Of a stretch of DNA of 64,000 bases, positions 35,468-44,161 are shown in pieces. Each line of letters starts with the position of its first letter. The stretch's first letter is position 1. The notes below the pieces were generated by a model. The model was not told the DNA's origin. It did not search any database and was given only the letters and a program-made list of their open reading frames with translations. Source of the stretch: Paraburkholderia sp. BCC1884. GTDB lineage: Bacteria; Pseudomonadota; Gammaproteobacteria; Burkholderiales; Burkholderiaceae. The stretch covers positions 170,533 through 234,532 of the forward strand of contig NZ_CAAJGL010000011.1 of the NCBI RefSeq assembly GCF_900996225.1. Reading direction: 5' to 3'. The position numbers were made by a program, and so were the translations under genes.

Positions 35468-36523
35468 ATGAGCGAACTTCGTATCCGCGGACTGCAAAAA
35501 GCGTTCGACGGTCATCCGGTGCTGCACGGCATCGATCTCTCGGTCGAGCGCGGCACTCTGCTCGCGTTGCTCGGTCCGTCGGGCAGCGGCAAGACGACCC
35601 TGCTGCGTCTTCTATGCGGCTTCGAACGCGCGGATGCCGGCAGCGTCGAGATCGACGGCCGGCGTGTCGTCGGCGACAGCCTGCACGTGCCGTCGGAACA
35701 GCGGCGCATCGGTTACGTGCCGCAGGAAGGCGCGCTGTTTCCGCATCTGTCGGTGGCGGACAACATCGTGTTCGGCTTGCCGCGTACGCAACGCCGTGCG
35801 CGGCATCGCGTGGCCGAGTTACTGGAGCTGGTCGGCTTGCCGGCGGACTTCGGCACGCGCGCGCCGCAGCAGTTGTCGGGCGGTCAGCAGCAACGCGTCG
35901 CGTTGGCGCGCGCGTTGGCGCCCTCGCCCACGCTCGTGATGCTCGACGAACCCTTTTCCTCGCTCGATGCCGCCTTGCGGCTCGAAACCCGGCAAGCGGT
36001 GGCGAGCGCGTTGGCCGCGACCGGCGCGACCGCCGTGCTGGTTACGCACGATCAATCCGAGGCCTTGTCGCTCGGTCACGAAGTGGCGGTACTGTGGAAC
36101 GGCCGGCTGATCCAGACGGCAACGCCGCAAACCCTCTATCGACGACCCGTGACGCGCGAGCTGGCCTCGTTCGTCGGCGAAGCTGTGTTGTTGCCGGGGA
36201 TGGTCACGCAGGATCGCGTGCAGTGTGAACTCGGCGATTTGCCGTTGTCCGCGCCGATTGCCCAAGGCGCGGTCGATGTGATGCTGCGGCCCGAGCAGAT
36301 TCGTCTGCTGCGCGCCGGGGAGATGCCGGCCGCTGGCGCAGCGCATGACGCCATCGTCACCGATGTGATCTTCCAGGGGCAGGACGCCGGCGTTGCGCTG
36401 CAGTTGCAGTCCGGCGCGCGAACCTTGGTGCGCGCACGCGTGCCGGGTTATCTGTCGCCGCGGCCCGGCGAACAGGTGCGGCTCGCGGTGGATGGCGAAG
36501 TGACGGCTTATCCGCGCGGCTGA
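35468..36523 (+). CDS. fbpC: Fe(III) ABC transporter, ATP-binding protein (FbpC-type)
   Basis: 351 residues from the ATG at 35468; the frame is open further upstream but without similarity. Walker A GPSGSGKTT (about 37-45), signature [15 protein letters not shown], Walker B VMLDEPFSSLDAAL and switch His in VTHDQSEAL. A C-terminal regulatory TOBE-like domain (about 250-351; MLRPEQIRLL) is typical of FbpC/PotA ATPases. It follows fbpB by 37 bp and ends the operon. Confidence 0.93.
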   Translation: MSELRIRGLQKAFDGHPVLHGIDLSVERGTLLALLGPSGSGKTTLLRLLCGFERADAGSVEIDGRRVVGDSLHVPSEQRRIGYVPQEGALFPHLSVADNIVFGLPRTQRRARHRVAELLELVGLPADFGTRAPQQLSGGQQQRVALARALAPSPTLVMLDEPFSSLDAALRLETRQAVASALAATGATAVLVTHDQSEALSLGHEVAVLWNGRLIQTATPQTLYRRPVTRELASFVGEAVLLPGMVTQDRVQCELGDLPLSAPIAQGAVDVMLRPEQIRLLRAGEMPAAGAAHDAIVTDVIFQGQDAGVALQLQSGARTLVRARVPGYLSPRPGEQVRLAVDGEVTAYPRG

Positions 36524-36552
36524 AGTTAGTTTTCCTTTATAAGTCAACGCGC

Positions 36553-37467
36553 TCACGCCGCAGCCGCACCGCGCGGCTGCGAGTGGGCCTGTGCCTGCGC
36601 CTGCGTCTGCGGACGCAGCGACAAATCCTGCACCATCTGCGCGGCCAGATAATCGCAAGTCGGTCGGTCCGATTTGGCGCTGCGCGCCACCACGATTTCG
36701 AGCGGCGCGATCTTCGGCAAGCCTTGCGCTTCGCCGAGAATCGCCAAACGCGACGGTACGCTGCAACGCGTGAGCGCAATCACCGACAGCCCCGCATCCA
36801 CCGTCGCCACGAGTCCCATCAGGCTGGCGCTGCTGAAGGCCGCGCGATAGCGAAGCCGCGCGCCGTCGAGCGCGGCAAGCGTATGCTGACGCGCCACGCA
36901 ACCCGGCTCATACAGTCCCACCGGCAACGGCGAGGCCGCCAGCACCGGCGTATCCACTGACGCCCCCACCCACACCATCGGCTCGCTGCGCACGAATTCG
37001 CCGCGCAATTTGCGGTCGCGCGTGACGAAGGCCAGATCGATCTTGTTATCCGCCAGCATGGGCGCGAGCGACGTGCTCTGCGCGCAGACGATCTCGATCT
37101 CCACATGCGGATACAGATTCGAAAAGCGCCGCAGCACCGGCGACAACAGCGACGACACGTAGTCGTCCGGCGCGCCTAGCACGACGCGCCCGGTGACTTC
37201 CGGTCGCACGATCGCCGACCATGCCTCCTCGTGCAACGCCAGCACGCGCCGCGCGTATTCGAGCAACGTATTGCCCGGTCGCGTAAGCGACAGATTGCGC
37301 GTATTGCGGGCGAACAGCGTGGTGCCGAGCATGGTTTCGAGCCGTTTGATCTGCATGCTGACGGCCGCTTGCGAGCGATGCACCATCGCCGATGCCTTCG
37401 TGAAGCTGCCCGTTTCCACTACCGCGACGAAAGTGCGCAGCAGATCGACGTCGAATTCGGGGTGCAT
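36553..37467 (-). CDS. LysR-family transcriptional regulator
   Basis: 304 residues. The N-terminal winged helix-turn-helix (about 1-65; FDVDLLRTFVAVVETGSFTKA, shown here in part) and periplasmic-binding-like C-terminal domain are the standard LysR layout. It is divergent from the EamA-family exporter gene with a gap of 102 bp (37468-37569) that is AT-rich (AATTGCTCAATTTAATTC). Control of that neighbour is the usual arrangement. The last 25 residues are Gln/Ala rich and low in complexity. Confidence 0.92.
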   Translation of the reverse strand: MHPEFDVDLLRTFVAVVETGSFTKASAMVHRSQAAVSMQIKRLETMLGTTLFARNTRNLSLTRPGNTLLEYARRVLALHEEAWSAIVRPEVTGRVVLGAPDDYVSSLLSPVLRRFSNLYPHVEIEIVCAQSTSLAPMLADNKIDLAFVTRDRKLRGEFVRSEPMVWVGASVDTPVLAASPLPVGLYEPGCVARQHTLAALDGARLRYRAAFSSASLMGLVATVDAGLSVIALTRCSVPSRLAILGEAQGLPKIAPLEIVVARSAKSDRPTCDYLAAQMVQDLSLRPQTQAQAQAHSQPRGAAAA

Positions 37468-37569
37468 GATTTATCAATCCAGCTTATGGAATTGCTCAAT
37501 TTAATTCGTTTGCCGATGAGGCGCAAGCGGCGCAATACTCCGGACATCACACTACGGAGACCGTTCGGC

Positions 37570-38499
37570 ATGGCCCTCATGTCCCTCTCGCAGCGTCAAC
37601 AAGGCGCCATCACGCTGGCCAGCGGCGGGCTTCTGATGGGCACGCTCGGCATCTTCGTCGAAGAGGCGCGGCTCGGTGCGTTGACGCTCGTCTTCTTTCG
37701 CTGCCTGTTCGGTTTTCTATCGCTGGCCGCGTATTGCGCATGGAAAGGCTTTTTCACGCGCGCGCATTTCACACGCCGCTCGCTCACGCTGGCGCTGATC
37801 TCCGGCGTCTTGATGGTCACGCAATGGGTCGGCTTCTTCGATGCGATTCATCGCACCAGCATCGCGGTTGCGACCGTGGTGTTTCATGTGCAGCCGTTCT
37901 GGGTCGTGCTGATCGGCGCGGCGCTGTTCAATGAACGCCTGGGCGTGGACCGGCTTGGCTGGATCGCGACCGCTTTCGTCGGACTCGTGCTCGCGTCGGG
38001 TGTCGCGGCGACCGGGAATCTGCAGGGTCAGACGAGTTATCTGATCGGTATCGGCGAAGCGCTGGTCGGGTCGGTGCTGTATGCGAGCGTCACCTTGATT
38101 GCGAAAGGGCTCGGCGATCTCCGCCCGCATCTGCTGACGCTCGCGCAATGCGCAGTCGGTGTGGTGTGCCTGCCGTTCATTGCGCCGCTCACGGCCGCGC
38201 ATATCGGCCCGATGCAATGGTTCTGGCTGGTCGGTATGGGCGTGCTGCATACGGGACTCTCGTATGTGCTGATTTACGGCGCGCTGCCCAAGCTGAGCAC
38301 GCCGATCATCGCCGTGCTGCTGTTCGTGTATCCGCTCACGGCCATCGTGGTCGATGCGGTGGTGTACGGACGGGCGCTGTCGTTGCCGCAGCTCGCGGGC
38401 ATGGTACTGATCGTGGTCGCGAGTCTGGGCGTGAATCTCGGCTGGCCGCTGCTGTCGTGGTTGCGGCCCGGCGCACCAGCACGGCATCACGCGGATTGA
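37570..38499 (+). CDS. EamA-family (DMT superfamily) transporter
   Basis: 309 residues, ten predicted transmembrane helices in two EamA repeats. Start at ATG 37570 with GGAGA 9 nt upstream; an ATG three codons later is also possible, and the long open frame upstream of 37570 is antisense to the LysR gene. Features include GGLLMGTLGIFVEEARLGAL and PIIAVLLFVYPLTAIVVDAV. These exporters handle amino acids or small metabolites; the substrate is unknown. Divergent LysR regulator. Confidence 0.9.
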   Translation: MALMSLSQRQQGAITLASGGLLMGTLGIFVEEARLGALTLVFFRCLFGFLSLAAYCAWKGFFTRAHFTRRSLTLALISGVLMVTQWVGFFDAIHRTSIAVATVVFHVQPFWVVLIGAALFNERLGVDRLGWIATAFVGLVLASGVAATGNLQGQTSYLIGIGEALVGSVLYASVTLIAKGLGDLRPHLLTLAQCAVGVVCLPFIAPLTAAHIGPMQWFWLVGMGVLHTGLSYVLIYGALPKLSTPIIAVLLFVYPLTAIVVDAVVYGRALSLPQLAGMVLIVVASLGVNLGWPLLSWLRPGAPARHHAD

Positions 38500-38512
38500 A
38501 CGTCGCGGCTGG

Positions 38513-38545
38513 CCGCGGGCCGCAGCCCGCGGTGTAAGTGTGTTT
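38513..38545 (+). terminator. hairpin terminator after the EamA gene
   Basis: CCGCGGGC at 38513-38520 pairs perfectly with GCCCGCGG at 38525-38532 around a CGCA loop. A T-rich stretch (GTTTTTC) follows within 15 nt. It sits 13 bp after the EamA stop codon and before the convergent yoeB stop at 38551. Confidence 0.6.
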
Positions 38546-38550
38546 TTCGT

Positions 38551-38802
38551 TCAGGCGTCGTAGTGGAAACGACAGGCGATCACATAAATCTTGCCGTCTG
38601 CCGGCAGATAGACGAGCCGATCCGCAAGCGTGATCCTGCGCGACCACAAACCAGTCAGGCTGCCGACCAACGGTTCCGGTTTGCCGGTGCCCCGGAACGG
38701 ATCGCGCCGGCATTCCTCCAACAACGTATTGATCTTGCGCACGACCTTGCGGTCGGTTTCCTGCCAATGCCGGTAGTCGTCCCAGGCGTCGTCGGTAAAC
38801 AT
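38551..38802 (-). CDS. yoeB: YoeB-family mRNA interferase toxin
   Basis: 83 residues from the ATG at 38800-38802, matching the 84-residue E. coli YoeB; the frame extends 18 codons upstream but that part overlaps the antitoxin remnant. The sequence has WDDYRHWQ, GKPEPL, FHY and all known catalytic residues aligned: Glu43, Arg62, His80 and Tyr81 (E. coli 46, 65, 83, 84). The toxin looks intact; it cleaves mRNA on the ribosome. The adjacent antitoxin gene is truncated, so survival depends on that fragment or on another antitoxin. The gap to the remnant stop is 10 nt. Confidence 0.92.
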   Translation of the reverse strand: MFTDDAWDDYRHWQETDRKVVRKINTLLEECRRDPFRGTGKPEPLVGSLTGLWSRRITLADRLVYLPADGKIYVIACRFHYDA

Positions 38803-38812
38803 AAAAATGCTG

Positions 38813-38965
38813 TCAGCCTTTGAGGTTTCCTCGTTGCGGCTTTTGTGTCGGTTCATCGGTCAGCAGTTCGCGCGCGGTCGCACCGCCGGCGTTCAGTTGG
38901 GCGATGGACCTGGCAAGCCGTTGGGCGTTCTTCGACGAACTCAGCAAATACAAGGTTTCCTGCAT
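38813..38965 (-). pseudogene. yefM: N-terminally truncated yefM antitoxin (50-residue C-terminal part)
   Basis: The 50-residue frame starts MQETLYLLSSSKNAQRLARS, which is the C-terminal half of a Phd/YefM antitoxin; full-length YefM has about 83 residues, and this motif falls near residue 50 (the usual ...W-x-x-MQETLYLL). The whole N-terminal DNA-binding half is missing. The remnant begins 4 nt after the stop codon of the MFS gene (38970), which itself ends normally, so a deletion joined the two. YoeB neutralisation is mainly by the C-terminal part, so this piece could still work if translated, by re-initiation after the MFS stop (GGTG-ATG). Confidence 0.75.
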
Positions 38966-38969
38966 CACC

Positions 38970-40271
38970 TCACTGCGGCAACACTTCGCCCTTCGTCTCC
39001 GGCGCGAACGGAATCACGAATAGCCCGATGACGAACACAATTGCGGTCAACGCCACCGGCAGCCCGAGCGTATGCATATGCAGCACTGCCGCGCCGAGCA
39101 AAAAGTTGACCCCGGCGCCGACAAATCGCCCGAACGACGTGCAGAACGCAAACGCCGTCGCCCGAACGCGGGTTTCGAACTGCTCCGGCAGCCACAGGCT
39201 GAACAGCGCAAAATTCCCGCCGAAGAACCCCAGCACGCACAGCCATGCGATGAACGGCGCCAACCCGTTCGGCAGATAGAACGCCCAGCCGAAACTGCCG
39301 ACGATCGCCACCGCCATCCCCGCAAAATAAATCGCCAGCGTCTTCTTGCGGCCGATGCGCTCCGCCATCGGCGGCAACGCCAGGCAGCCCAGGATCGTCG
39401 CGATAGACAGCAGCCCCGTGGCCAGCGACGCCGTCCTGATCGCATCGTTCTTCGCCATACCGGCCTTGGTTGCCAGCTGGATCACGGCGGACGGCTCATA
39501 CACCGCGCCGGCCCACAAGCCGATGATCGCGATCGTCAACAGAATGCACGCCACCCACGTGCGACGCCGGTAAGCCGGCCCCAGGATTTCGCGCAGCGGA
39601 CTGGTGCGCACGGCGCGCGTATCGGTCTTCTGCCACTTCTCCGACTCCTTCACGCGCAACAGCACCAGAATCGCGACCACCACGGGCACCGCGCCGGTCA
39701 GGAACATCGCGCGCCAGCCGTAATGCACGCCGATCGTGTAGTTCAGCGCGGCAGCCAGGAAGAACCCGGCGTAATAACCCGTTTGCAGATACCCCGCCCC
39801 CATCTTGCGACGATCTTCCGGCCACGATTCCGCCACGTAAGTGCCGGCCAGCGCCCATTCGCCGCCGATCCCCACGCCCGCGATAAAACGGTAGATGGCG
39901 AGCTCCCACACGTTGTGCGACGTCGCGGCGAGTCCCGTGAAAATGGCGAAGGTGAAGATGGTGCCGGCCAGCACCTTGGTGCGGCCGAAGCGATCGGCCA
40001 GCGGGCCCCAGATGAAGGACAGACCCCAGCCAACCAGAAACAGCGCGAACAGGATCGACCCGGCGAGGCCGACGTTGGCCGGCGTCGCCGCATAGCCCGA
40101 ACGCGGCAGTAATTCGGTCAAGGCCGGCGTGAGGACCAGCGCGTAGATGAACGAGTCCATCCCGTCGAGCGTCCAGCCTGCCCATGCGCCCCAAAACCCG
40201 GCAATCTGCGAACGATTGAGCGGCGTTCGACGCCGCGCGACCGAGCCGCGGTCGGTTAGTGAATTCATCAT
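38970..40271 (-). CDS. MFS transporter (metabolite:H+ symporter type)
   Basis: 433 residues, twelve transmembrane helices. The N terminus has GFWGAWAGWTLDGMDSFIYA (about 29-48), followed by the MFS signature between helices 2 and 3 (GPLADRFGRTK) and a second copy after helix 8 (AERIGRKKT). It resembles aromatic acid/sialate-type H+ symporters. GGAGGAG lies just upstream; ATG codons at 40271 and 40268 are both possible. It is divergent from the GntR regulator and malonate decarboxylase operon, so malonate import is a plausible role, given that no mdcL/mdcM genes are present. Its 3' end abuts the yefM remnant. Confidence 0.85.
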   Translation of the reverse strand: MMNSLTDRGSVARRRTPLNRSQIAGFWGAWAGWTLDGMDSFIYALVLTPALTELLPRSGYAATPANVGLAGSILFALFLVGWGLSFIWGPLADRFGRTKVLAGTIFTFAIFTGLAATSHNVWELAIYRFIAGVGIGGEWALAGTYVAESWPEDRRKMGAGYLQTGYYAGFFLAAALNYTIGVHYGWRAMFLTGAVPVVVAILVLLRVKESEKWQKTDTRAVRTSPLREILGPAYRRRTWVACILLTIAIIGLWAGAVYEPSAVIQLATKAGMAKNDAIRTASLATGLLSIATILGCLALPPMAERIGRKKTLAIYFAGMAVAIVGSFGWAFYLPNGLAPFIAWLCVLGFFGGNFALFSLWLPEQFETRVRATAFAFCTSFGRFVGAGVNFLLGAAVLHMHTLGLPVALTAIVFVIGLFVIPFAPETKGEVLPQ

Positions 40272-40462
40272 GCTCCTCCGGCCCTGCGGTTGTCCTGCGT
40301 AAAGGGAACGACGCGACGCAAACGACCAACGCCGCGTTTTGTTGTTGAAATCACGAGTCCTCGTACTACAAAGAGAAAGGACGCTGTCGACGGGCCCGGT
40401 AAAAATTTTCCGGGTTTGCCCCGCCTGCTAAATGCGCCATTTCATATATAATATTCAATACT

Positions 40463-41236
40463 ATGAACGACGCAATTGGTGGTTTTCCCCTGGACGCCTC
40501 GGCACGCAGCCCGCATCTACCCGCGGTGGCGCCGCGAGAGAGCACGTCGCGAGTGATTGCGGAGGCGTTGCGCGCGGCGATTGTCGACGGCACGCTGGCG
40601 CCTGGCGCGCCGTTGCGGCAAGACGCGATCGCCCGTCACTTCTCCGTCAGCGCAATTCCCGTGCGCGAGGCGCTGCGTCAGTTGGAAAGCGAGGGCTGGG
40701 CGCGTACCGCCGTGCATAAAGGCGCGACCGTCGCGCCCTTGTCGGCGGACGAGGCGCGCGAGATCTATGAAATCCGCTCGGCGCTGGAGAGCCTCGCGCT
40801 CGGCCTCGCGATCCCCCATCACACCGCCGCGACGCTGCGCGAATGCGCCAGCCTCTGCCGCGCCGCCGAGCGCGAATCGAACCCGTCGCTCTACGTCGAG
40901 CGCAACGTCGCGTTTCATATGAGTCTTTATGCGCCCGCCGCCCGGCCGCAGCTCGAAGACATGATCGGCATGCTGCATCGGCGTGGCGAACGTTATTTGC
41001 GCCTGAAGTTCGGCCTGCCTGCGTACAAAGGCGAGTCGGACAGTGAACACGCTGCCCTGCTCGATGCCGTCGAGCGACGCGATATTCCCACTGCGCAGCG
41101 GCTGGTCGTCGCGCATCTGCTCGGCACCGGCAATCTGCTGCACCGTTTTCTGACCGAACGCGCGCAGGCGGAAGCCGCGCTTGCGAATCAACCCAAGCCG
41201 CGCGGCAGACGCGCGCGCGCACCTTCCGGGAGCTGA
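40463..41236 (+). CDS. mdcY: GntR/FadR-type regulator of malonate decarboxylase genes
   Basis: 257 residues: a winged helix-turn-helix (about 25-95; ARHFSVSAIPVREALRQLES) and an all-helical FCD ligand-binding domain (about 100-225). It is directly upstream of mdcA (8-bp gap) in the same direction, as MdcY repressors usually are. The -10-like TATAAT at 40447-40452 lies in an AT-rich stretch upstream of the ATG, next to a long palindromic-looking segment that could be its operator. Malonate or malonyl-CoA as effector is by analogy. Confidence 0.8.
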   Translation: MNDAIGGFPLDASARSPHLPAVAPRESTSRVIAEALRAAIVDGTLAPGAPLRQDAIARHFSVSAIPVREALRQLESEGWARTAVHKGATVAPLSADEAREIYEIRSALESLALGLAIPHHTAATLRECASLCRAAERESNPSLYVERNVAFHMSLYAPAARPQLEDMIGMLHRRGERYLRLKFGLPAYKGESDSEHAALLDAVERRDIPTAQRLVVAHLLGTGNLLHRFLTERAQAEAALANQPKPRGRRARAPSGS

Positions 41237-41244
41237 CTGAGCCA

Positions 41245-42906
41245 ATGAACCGCCCTGCCGAAGCACCACCCGCCGCACGGTCATGGACTACGCGCCGTGA
41301 CGAAAAGAACCGCCGCCTCGCGGCCATCGCGCCCTGGCTGGAAAACGGCGTGCTGCCGTCGAACCGCATCGTCGACGCGCTTGAAACGCTGATTCAACCG
41401 GGCGACCGCGTCGCCCTCGAGGGCGACAACCAGAAGCAGGCCGACTTCCTCTCACGTTCGTTGGCTCAGGTCGATCCGCAGAAAATCCACGACGTGCATC
41501 TGCTGATTTCGAGCATCGGCCGTCCTGAGCATCTGACGCTGTTCGAGCGCGGCATCGCTCACAAGGTCGACTTCTCGTTTGCCGGCACGCAGAGCTTGCG
41601 GGTCGCGCAACTGCTCGAAGACGGCCAGCTCGAAATCGGCGCGATCTATACCTATGTCGAGTTGTACGCACGCATGTTCGTGGATCTCACGCCGCACGTC
41701 GCGCTGCTGTGCGCCGAAAAAGCCGACCGTCACGGCAATCTGTATACCGGCCCGAATACCGAAGACACCCCGACCATCGCCGAAGCCGCCGCGTTCCGTC
41801 ACGGCATCGTGATCGTGCAGGTCAACGAGATCGTCGACGAACTGCCGCGCGTCGATATTCCCGGCTCGTGGGTCGACGTGGTCGTGCAGGCCGACCGTCC
41901 GTTCGCGGTCGAACCGCTGTTCACGCGCGATCCGCGTCACATCGGCGACCTGCAGGTGCTCACCGCGATGATGGTGATTCGCGGCATCTACGAACCGTAT
42001 GGCGTGACATCGCTGAATCACGGTATCGGTTTCGATACCGCGGCGATCGAATTGCTGCTGCCCACGTATGGAGAATCGCTTGGTCTGAAAGGCAAGATCT
42101 GTCGCAACTGGACGCTCAATCCGCATCCCACCATGATTCCCGCGATCGAATCGGGCTGGGTCGACAGCATCCATTGTTTCGGCAGTGAAGTCGGCATGGA
42201 GGCGTATATCGAAGCGCGCCCCGACGTGTTCTTCACCGGCAACGACGGCAGCCTGCGTTCGAACCGCGTGCTGTGCCAGCTGGCGGGGCAATACGGTGTG
42301 GACCTGTTCATCGGCTCGACCTTGCAGATCGACGCGGACGCGAATTCGTCCACTGTCACGCGCGGACGTCTGGCGGGTTTCGGCGGCGCGCCGAACATGG
42401 GCCACGATCCACGCGGCCGGCGTCATTCGAGCGAAGCCTGGCTCAAACTGCTGAAAGACGAGGGCCCGGTATCGCGCGGCCACAAGCTGGTGGTGCAGAT
42501 GGCCGAGACCTACAAGAAAGGCGGCGAGCCGACCTTCGTCGATGAACTCGACGCCGTCGCGGTCGGCCAAAAAAGCGGCATGCCGATCGCCCCCGTGATG
42601 ATCTACGGCGACGACGTCAGCCATGTCGTCACGGAAGAAGGCATCGCGCATCTGCACAAGGCCGAAGGTATCGACGAGCGGCGCGCCGCGATTGCCGCCG
42701 TAGCCGGCGTGACGCCGATCGGCTTGCGCGCGAAGCCGGAGAAAACGGCGGAGCTGCGCCGGCGCGGCATCGTCGCGTATCCGGAAGACCTCGGCATTCG
42801 TCGCGGCGAAGCCAAGCGTTCGCTGCTCGCCGCACGCAGCATCGACGACCTGGTGACATGGTCGGGTGGTCTGTACGAACCGCCGGCTCGCTTCAGGAGC
42901 TGGTAA
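41245..42906 (+). CDS. mdcA: malonate decarboxylase, alpha subunit (acyl-carrier-protein transferase)
   Basis: 553 residues, the usual MdcA length. It carries acetyl-S-ACP:malonate ACP transferase activity, exchanging acetate for malonate on the carrier subunit. Features include the N-terminal SFAGTQSLRVAQLLEDGQLE region and GWVDSIHCFGSEVGMEAYIE. First structural gene of the operon, downstream of the regulator; it is followed by mdcB after 2 bp. Cytoplasmic multi-subunit biotin-independent complex with MdcC, D and E. Confidence 0.95.
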   Translation: MNRPAEAPPAARSWTTRRDEKNRRLAAIAPWLENGVLPSNRIVDALETLIQPGDRVALEGDNQKQADFLSRSLAQVDPQKIHDVHLLISSIGRPEHLTLFERGIAHKVDFSFAGTQSLRVAQLLEDGQLEIGAIYTYVELYARMFVDLTPHVALLCAEKADRHGNLYTGPNTEDTPTIAEAAAFRHGIVIVQVNEIVDELPRVDIPGSWVDVVVQADRPFAVEPLFTRDPRHIGDLQVLTAMMVIRGIYEPYGVTSLNHGIGFDTAAIELLLPTYGESLGLKGKICRNWTLNPHPTMIPAIESGWVDSIHCFGSEVGMEAYIEARPDVFFTGNDGSLRSNRVLCQLAGQYGVDLFIGSTLQIDADANSSTVTRGRLAGFGGAPNMGHDPRGRRHSSEAWLKLLKDEGPVSRGHKLVVQMAETYKKGGEPTFVDELDAVAVGQKSGMPIAPVMIYGDDVSHVVTEEGIAHLHKAEGIDERRAAIAAVAGVTPIGLRAKPEKTAELRRRGIVAYPEDLGIRRGEAKRSLLAARSIDDLVTWSGGLYEPPARFRSW

Positions 42907-42908
42907 GC

Positions 42909-43859
42909 ATGGCGCCCGCTGCCTTGCTCAAGCGTGCGGAACGCGCCTCTGCCGCGACGCTGCGTGTCGACGCACGCGGTATCGTCGCGCACGTTCCGTC
43001 AGCCGGTGATGCGCAACTCGCGCGCTACGCCGTCACCGCGTTGATCGACGAAGCGCAACTCACGCCGAAACCTGCTTTGGTCGATCAACGCGGCAGCGGC
43101 GCGCATCGCGACCTCGATCTCGCCACCATGCTGCGCTCGGCATACGCACTCGAGCCGACCTTCGCGACGCTGGCACACGCGGCGCGCCACCATCGCGAGC
43201 CGTCCGCGTTGTTGCGCACCGAACTCGCGCAGATCGGCCGCACCGGCGAGCAGGAGATGATGCTCGCCACCGACGGCAGCAATGCGCATCGCGGCGCGAT
43301 CTGGATCGTCGGCTTGCTGGTGGCGGGCGCGTCGCTCGACAACGGCGCGGCTTGTAACGATGCCGCGCGGATCGGCTCGCTGGCCGCACAGATCGCCTGT
43401 TTTCCCGACCGCTTCGCCGCGCCTTCCGATAGCCACGGCGAACGGGCACGGCAGCGCTATCAGGTAGGCGGCGCACGTCGCGAAGCACAGGACGGTTTCC
43501 CGCATGTGATCGCGGTCGGCTTGCCCGCCTTGCTCGCGGCCCGCGCGCGCGGCATCGATGAAAACGCCGCGCGGATCGACGCGCTGCTCTCCATCATGGC
43601 GTCGCTCGACGATACCTGCCTGCTGCATCGCGCGGGTCTGCCCGGTCTGCAAGCCGGTCAACTCGGCGCGCAACGCGTGCTGGCGGCCGGCGGCAGTTCG
43701 ACGCCGCAAGGCGCCGCCGCCCTCGCCGCGCTCGACCTCGAATTGCTGTCGCTCAACGCATCGCCCGGCGGCGCAGCCGATCTGCTTGCCGCTACCCTTT
43801 TTCTCGACATGCTGGCGCGCCACGCCGCCAGCGGGAGCCCCGTCACATGGAAAATCTGA
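42909..43859 (+). CDS. mdcB: triphosphoribosyl-dephospho-CoA synthase
   Basis: 316 residues from ATG 42909, with CAGGAGC 10 nt upstream. CitG/MdcB family; makes the 2'-(5''-triphosphoribosyl)-3'-dephospho-CoA precursor of the prosthetic group of the carrier subunit. GSNAHRGAIWIVGLLVAGAS (about 132-151) and LASLDDTCLLHR-like stretch (MASLDDTCLLHR) are typical. The stop overlaps the start of mdcC by 13 bp. Confidence 0.92.
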   Translation: MAPAALLKRAERASAATLRVDARGIVAHVPSAGDAQLARYAVTALIDEAQLTPKPALVDQRGSGAHRDLDLATMLRSAYALEPTFATLAHAARHHREPSALLRTELAQIGRTGEQEMMLATDGSNAHRGAIWIVGLLVAGASLDNGAACNDAARIGSLAAQIACFPDRFAAPSDSHGERARQRYQVGGARREAQDGFPHVIAVGLPALLAARARGIDENAARIDALLSIMASLDDTCLLHRAGLPGLQAGQLGAQRVLAAGGSSTPQGAAALAALDLELLSLNASPGGAADLLAATLFLDMLARHAASGSPVTWKI

Positions 43860-44161
43860 CCTTCGACTATCCGGCGCAACGCGCCGTCACGACCCGCGCG
43901 CACGTCGGCGTGGTGGGGTCGGGCGATCTGGAAGTGCTGCTGTCGCCCGTCGATCAGGCCAGCACGCTGGCGGCGCACGTGGTCGTGCGCACTAGCGTCG
44001 ACGGCTACAGCCATATCTGGAAAAGCGTGCTCGACCGCTTTTTCACGCGCTACGACGGCGCGGTCCAGATCGAAATCAACGACTTCGGCGCCACGCCCGG
44101 CGTCGTGGCCTTGCGACTCGCGGAAGCGGTCGAGGCCGCCGAACAGGGAGACGACGCATGA
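43847..44161 (+). CDS. mdcC: malonate decarboxylase acyl carrier protein (delta subunit)
   Basis: 104 residues. Carries the 2'-(5''-phosphoribosyl)-3'-dephospho-CoA prosthetic group, attached to a serine: Ser25 in VVGSGDLEVL matches the known Klebsiella attachment residue. The remaining helices and strand (VQIEINDFGATPGVVALRLA) match the family. It overlaps both neighbours (13 bp with mdcB, 4 bp with mdcD), so translation is coupled. Confidence 0.93.
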   Translation: MENLTFDYPAQRAVTTRAHVGVVGSGDLEVLLSPVDQASTLAAHVVVRTSVDGYSHIWKSVLDRFFTRYDGAVQIEINDFGATPGVVALRLAEAVEAAEQGDDA

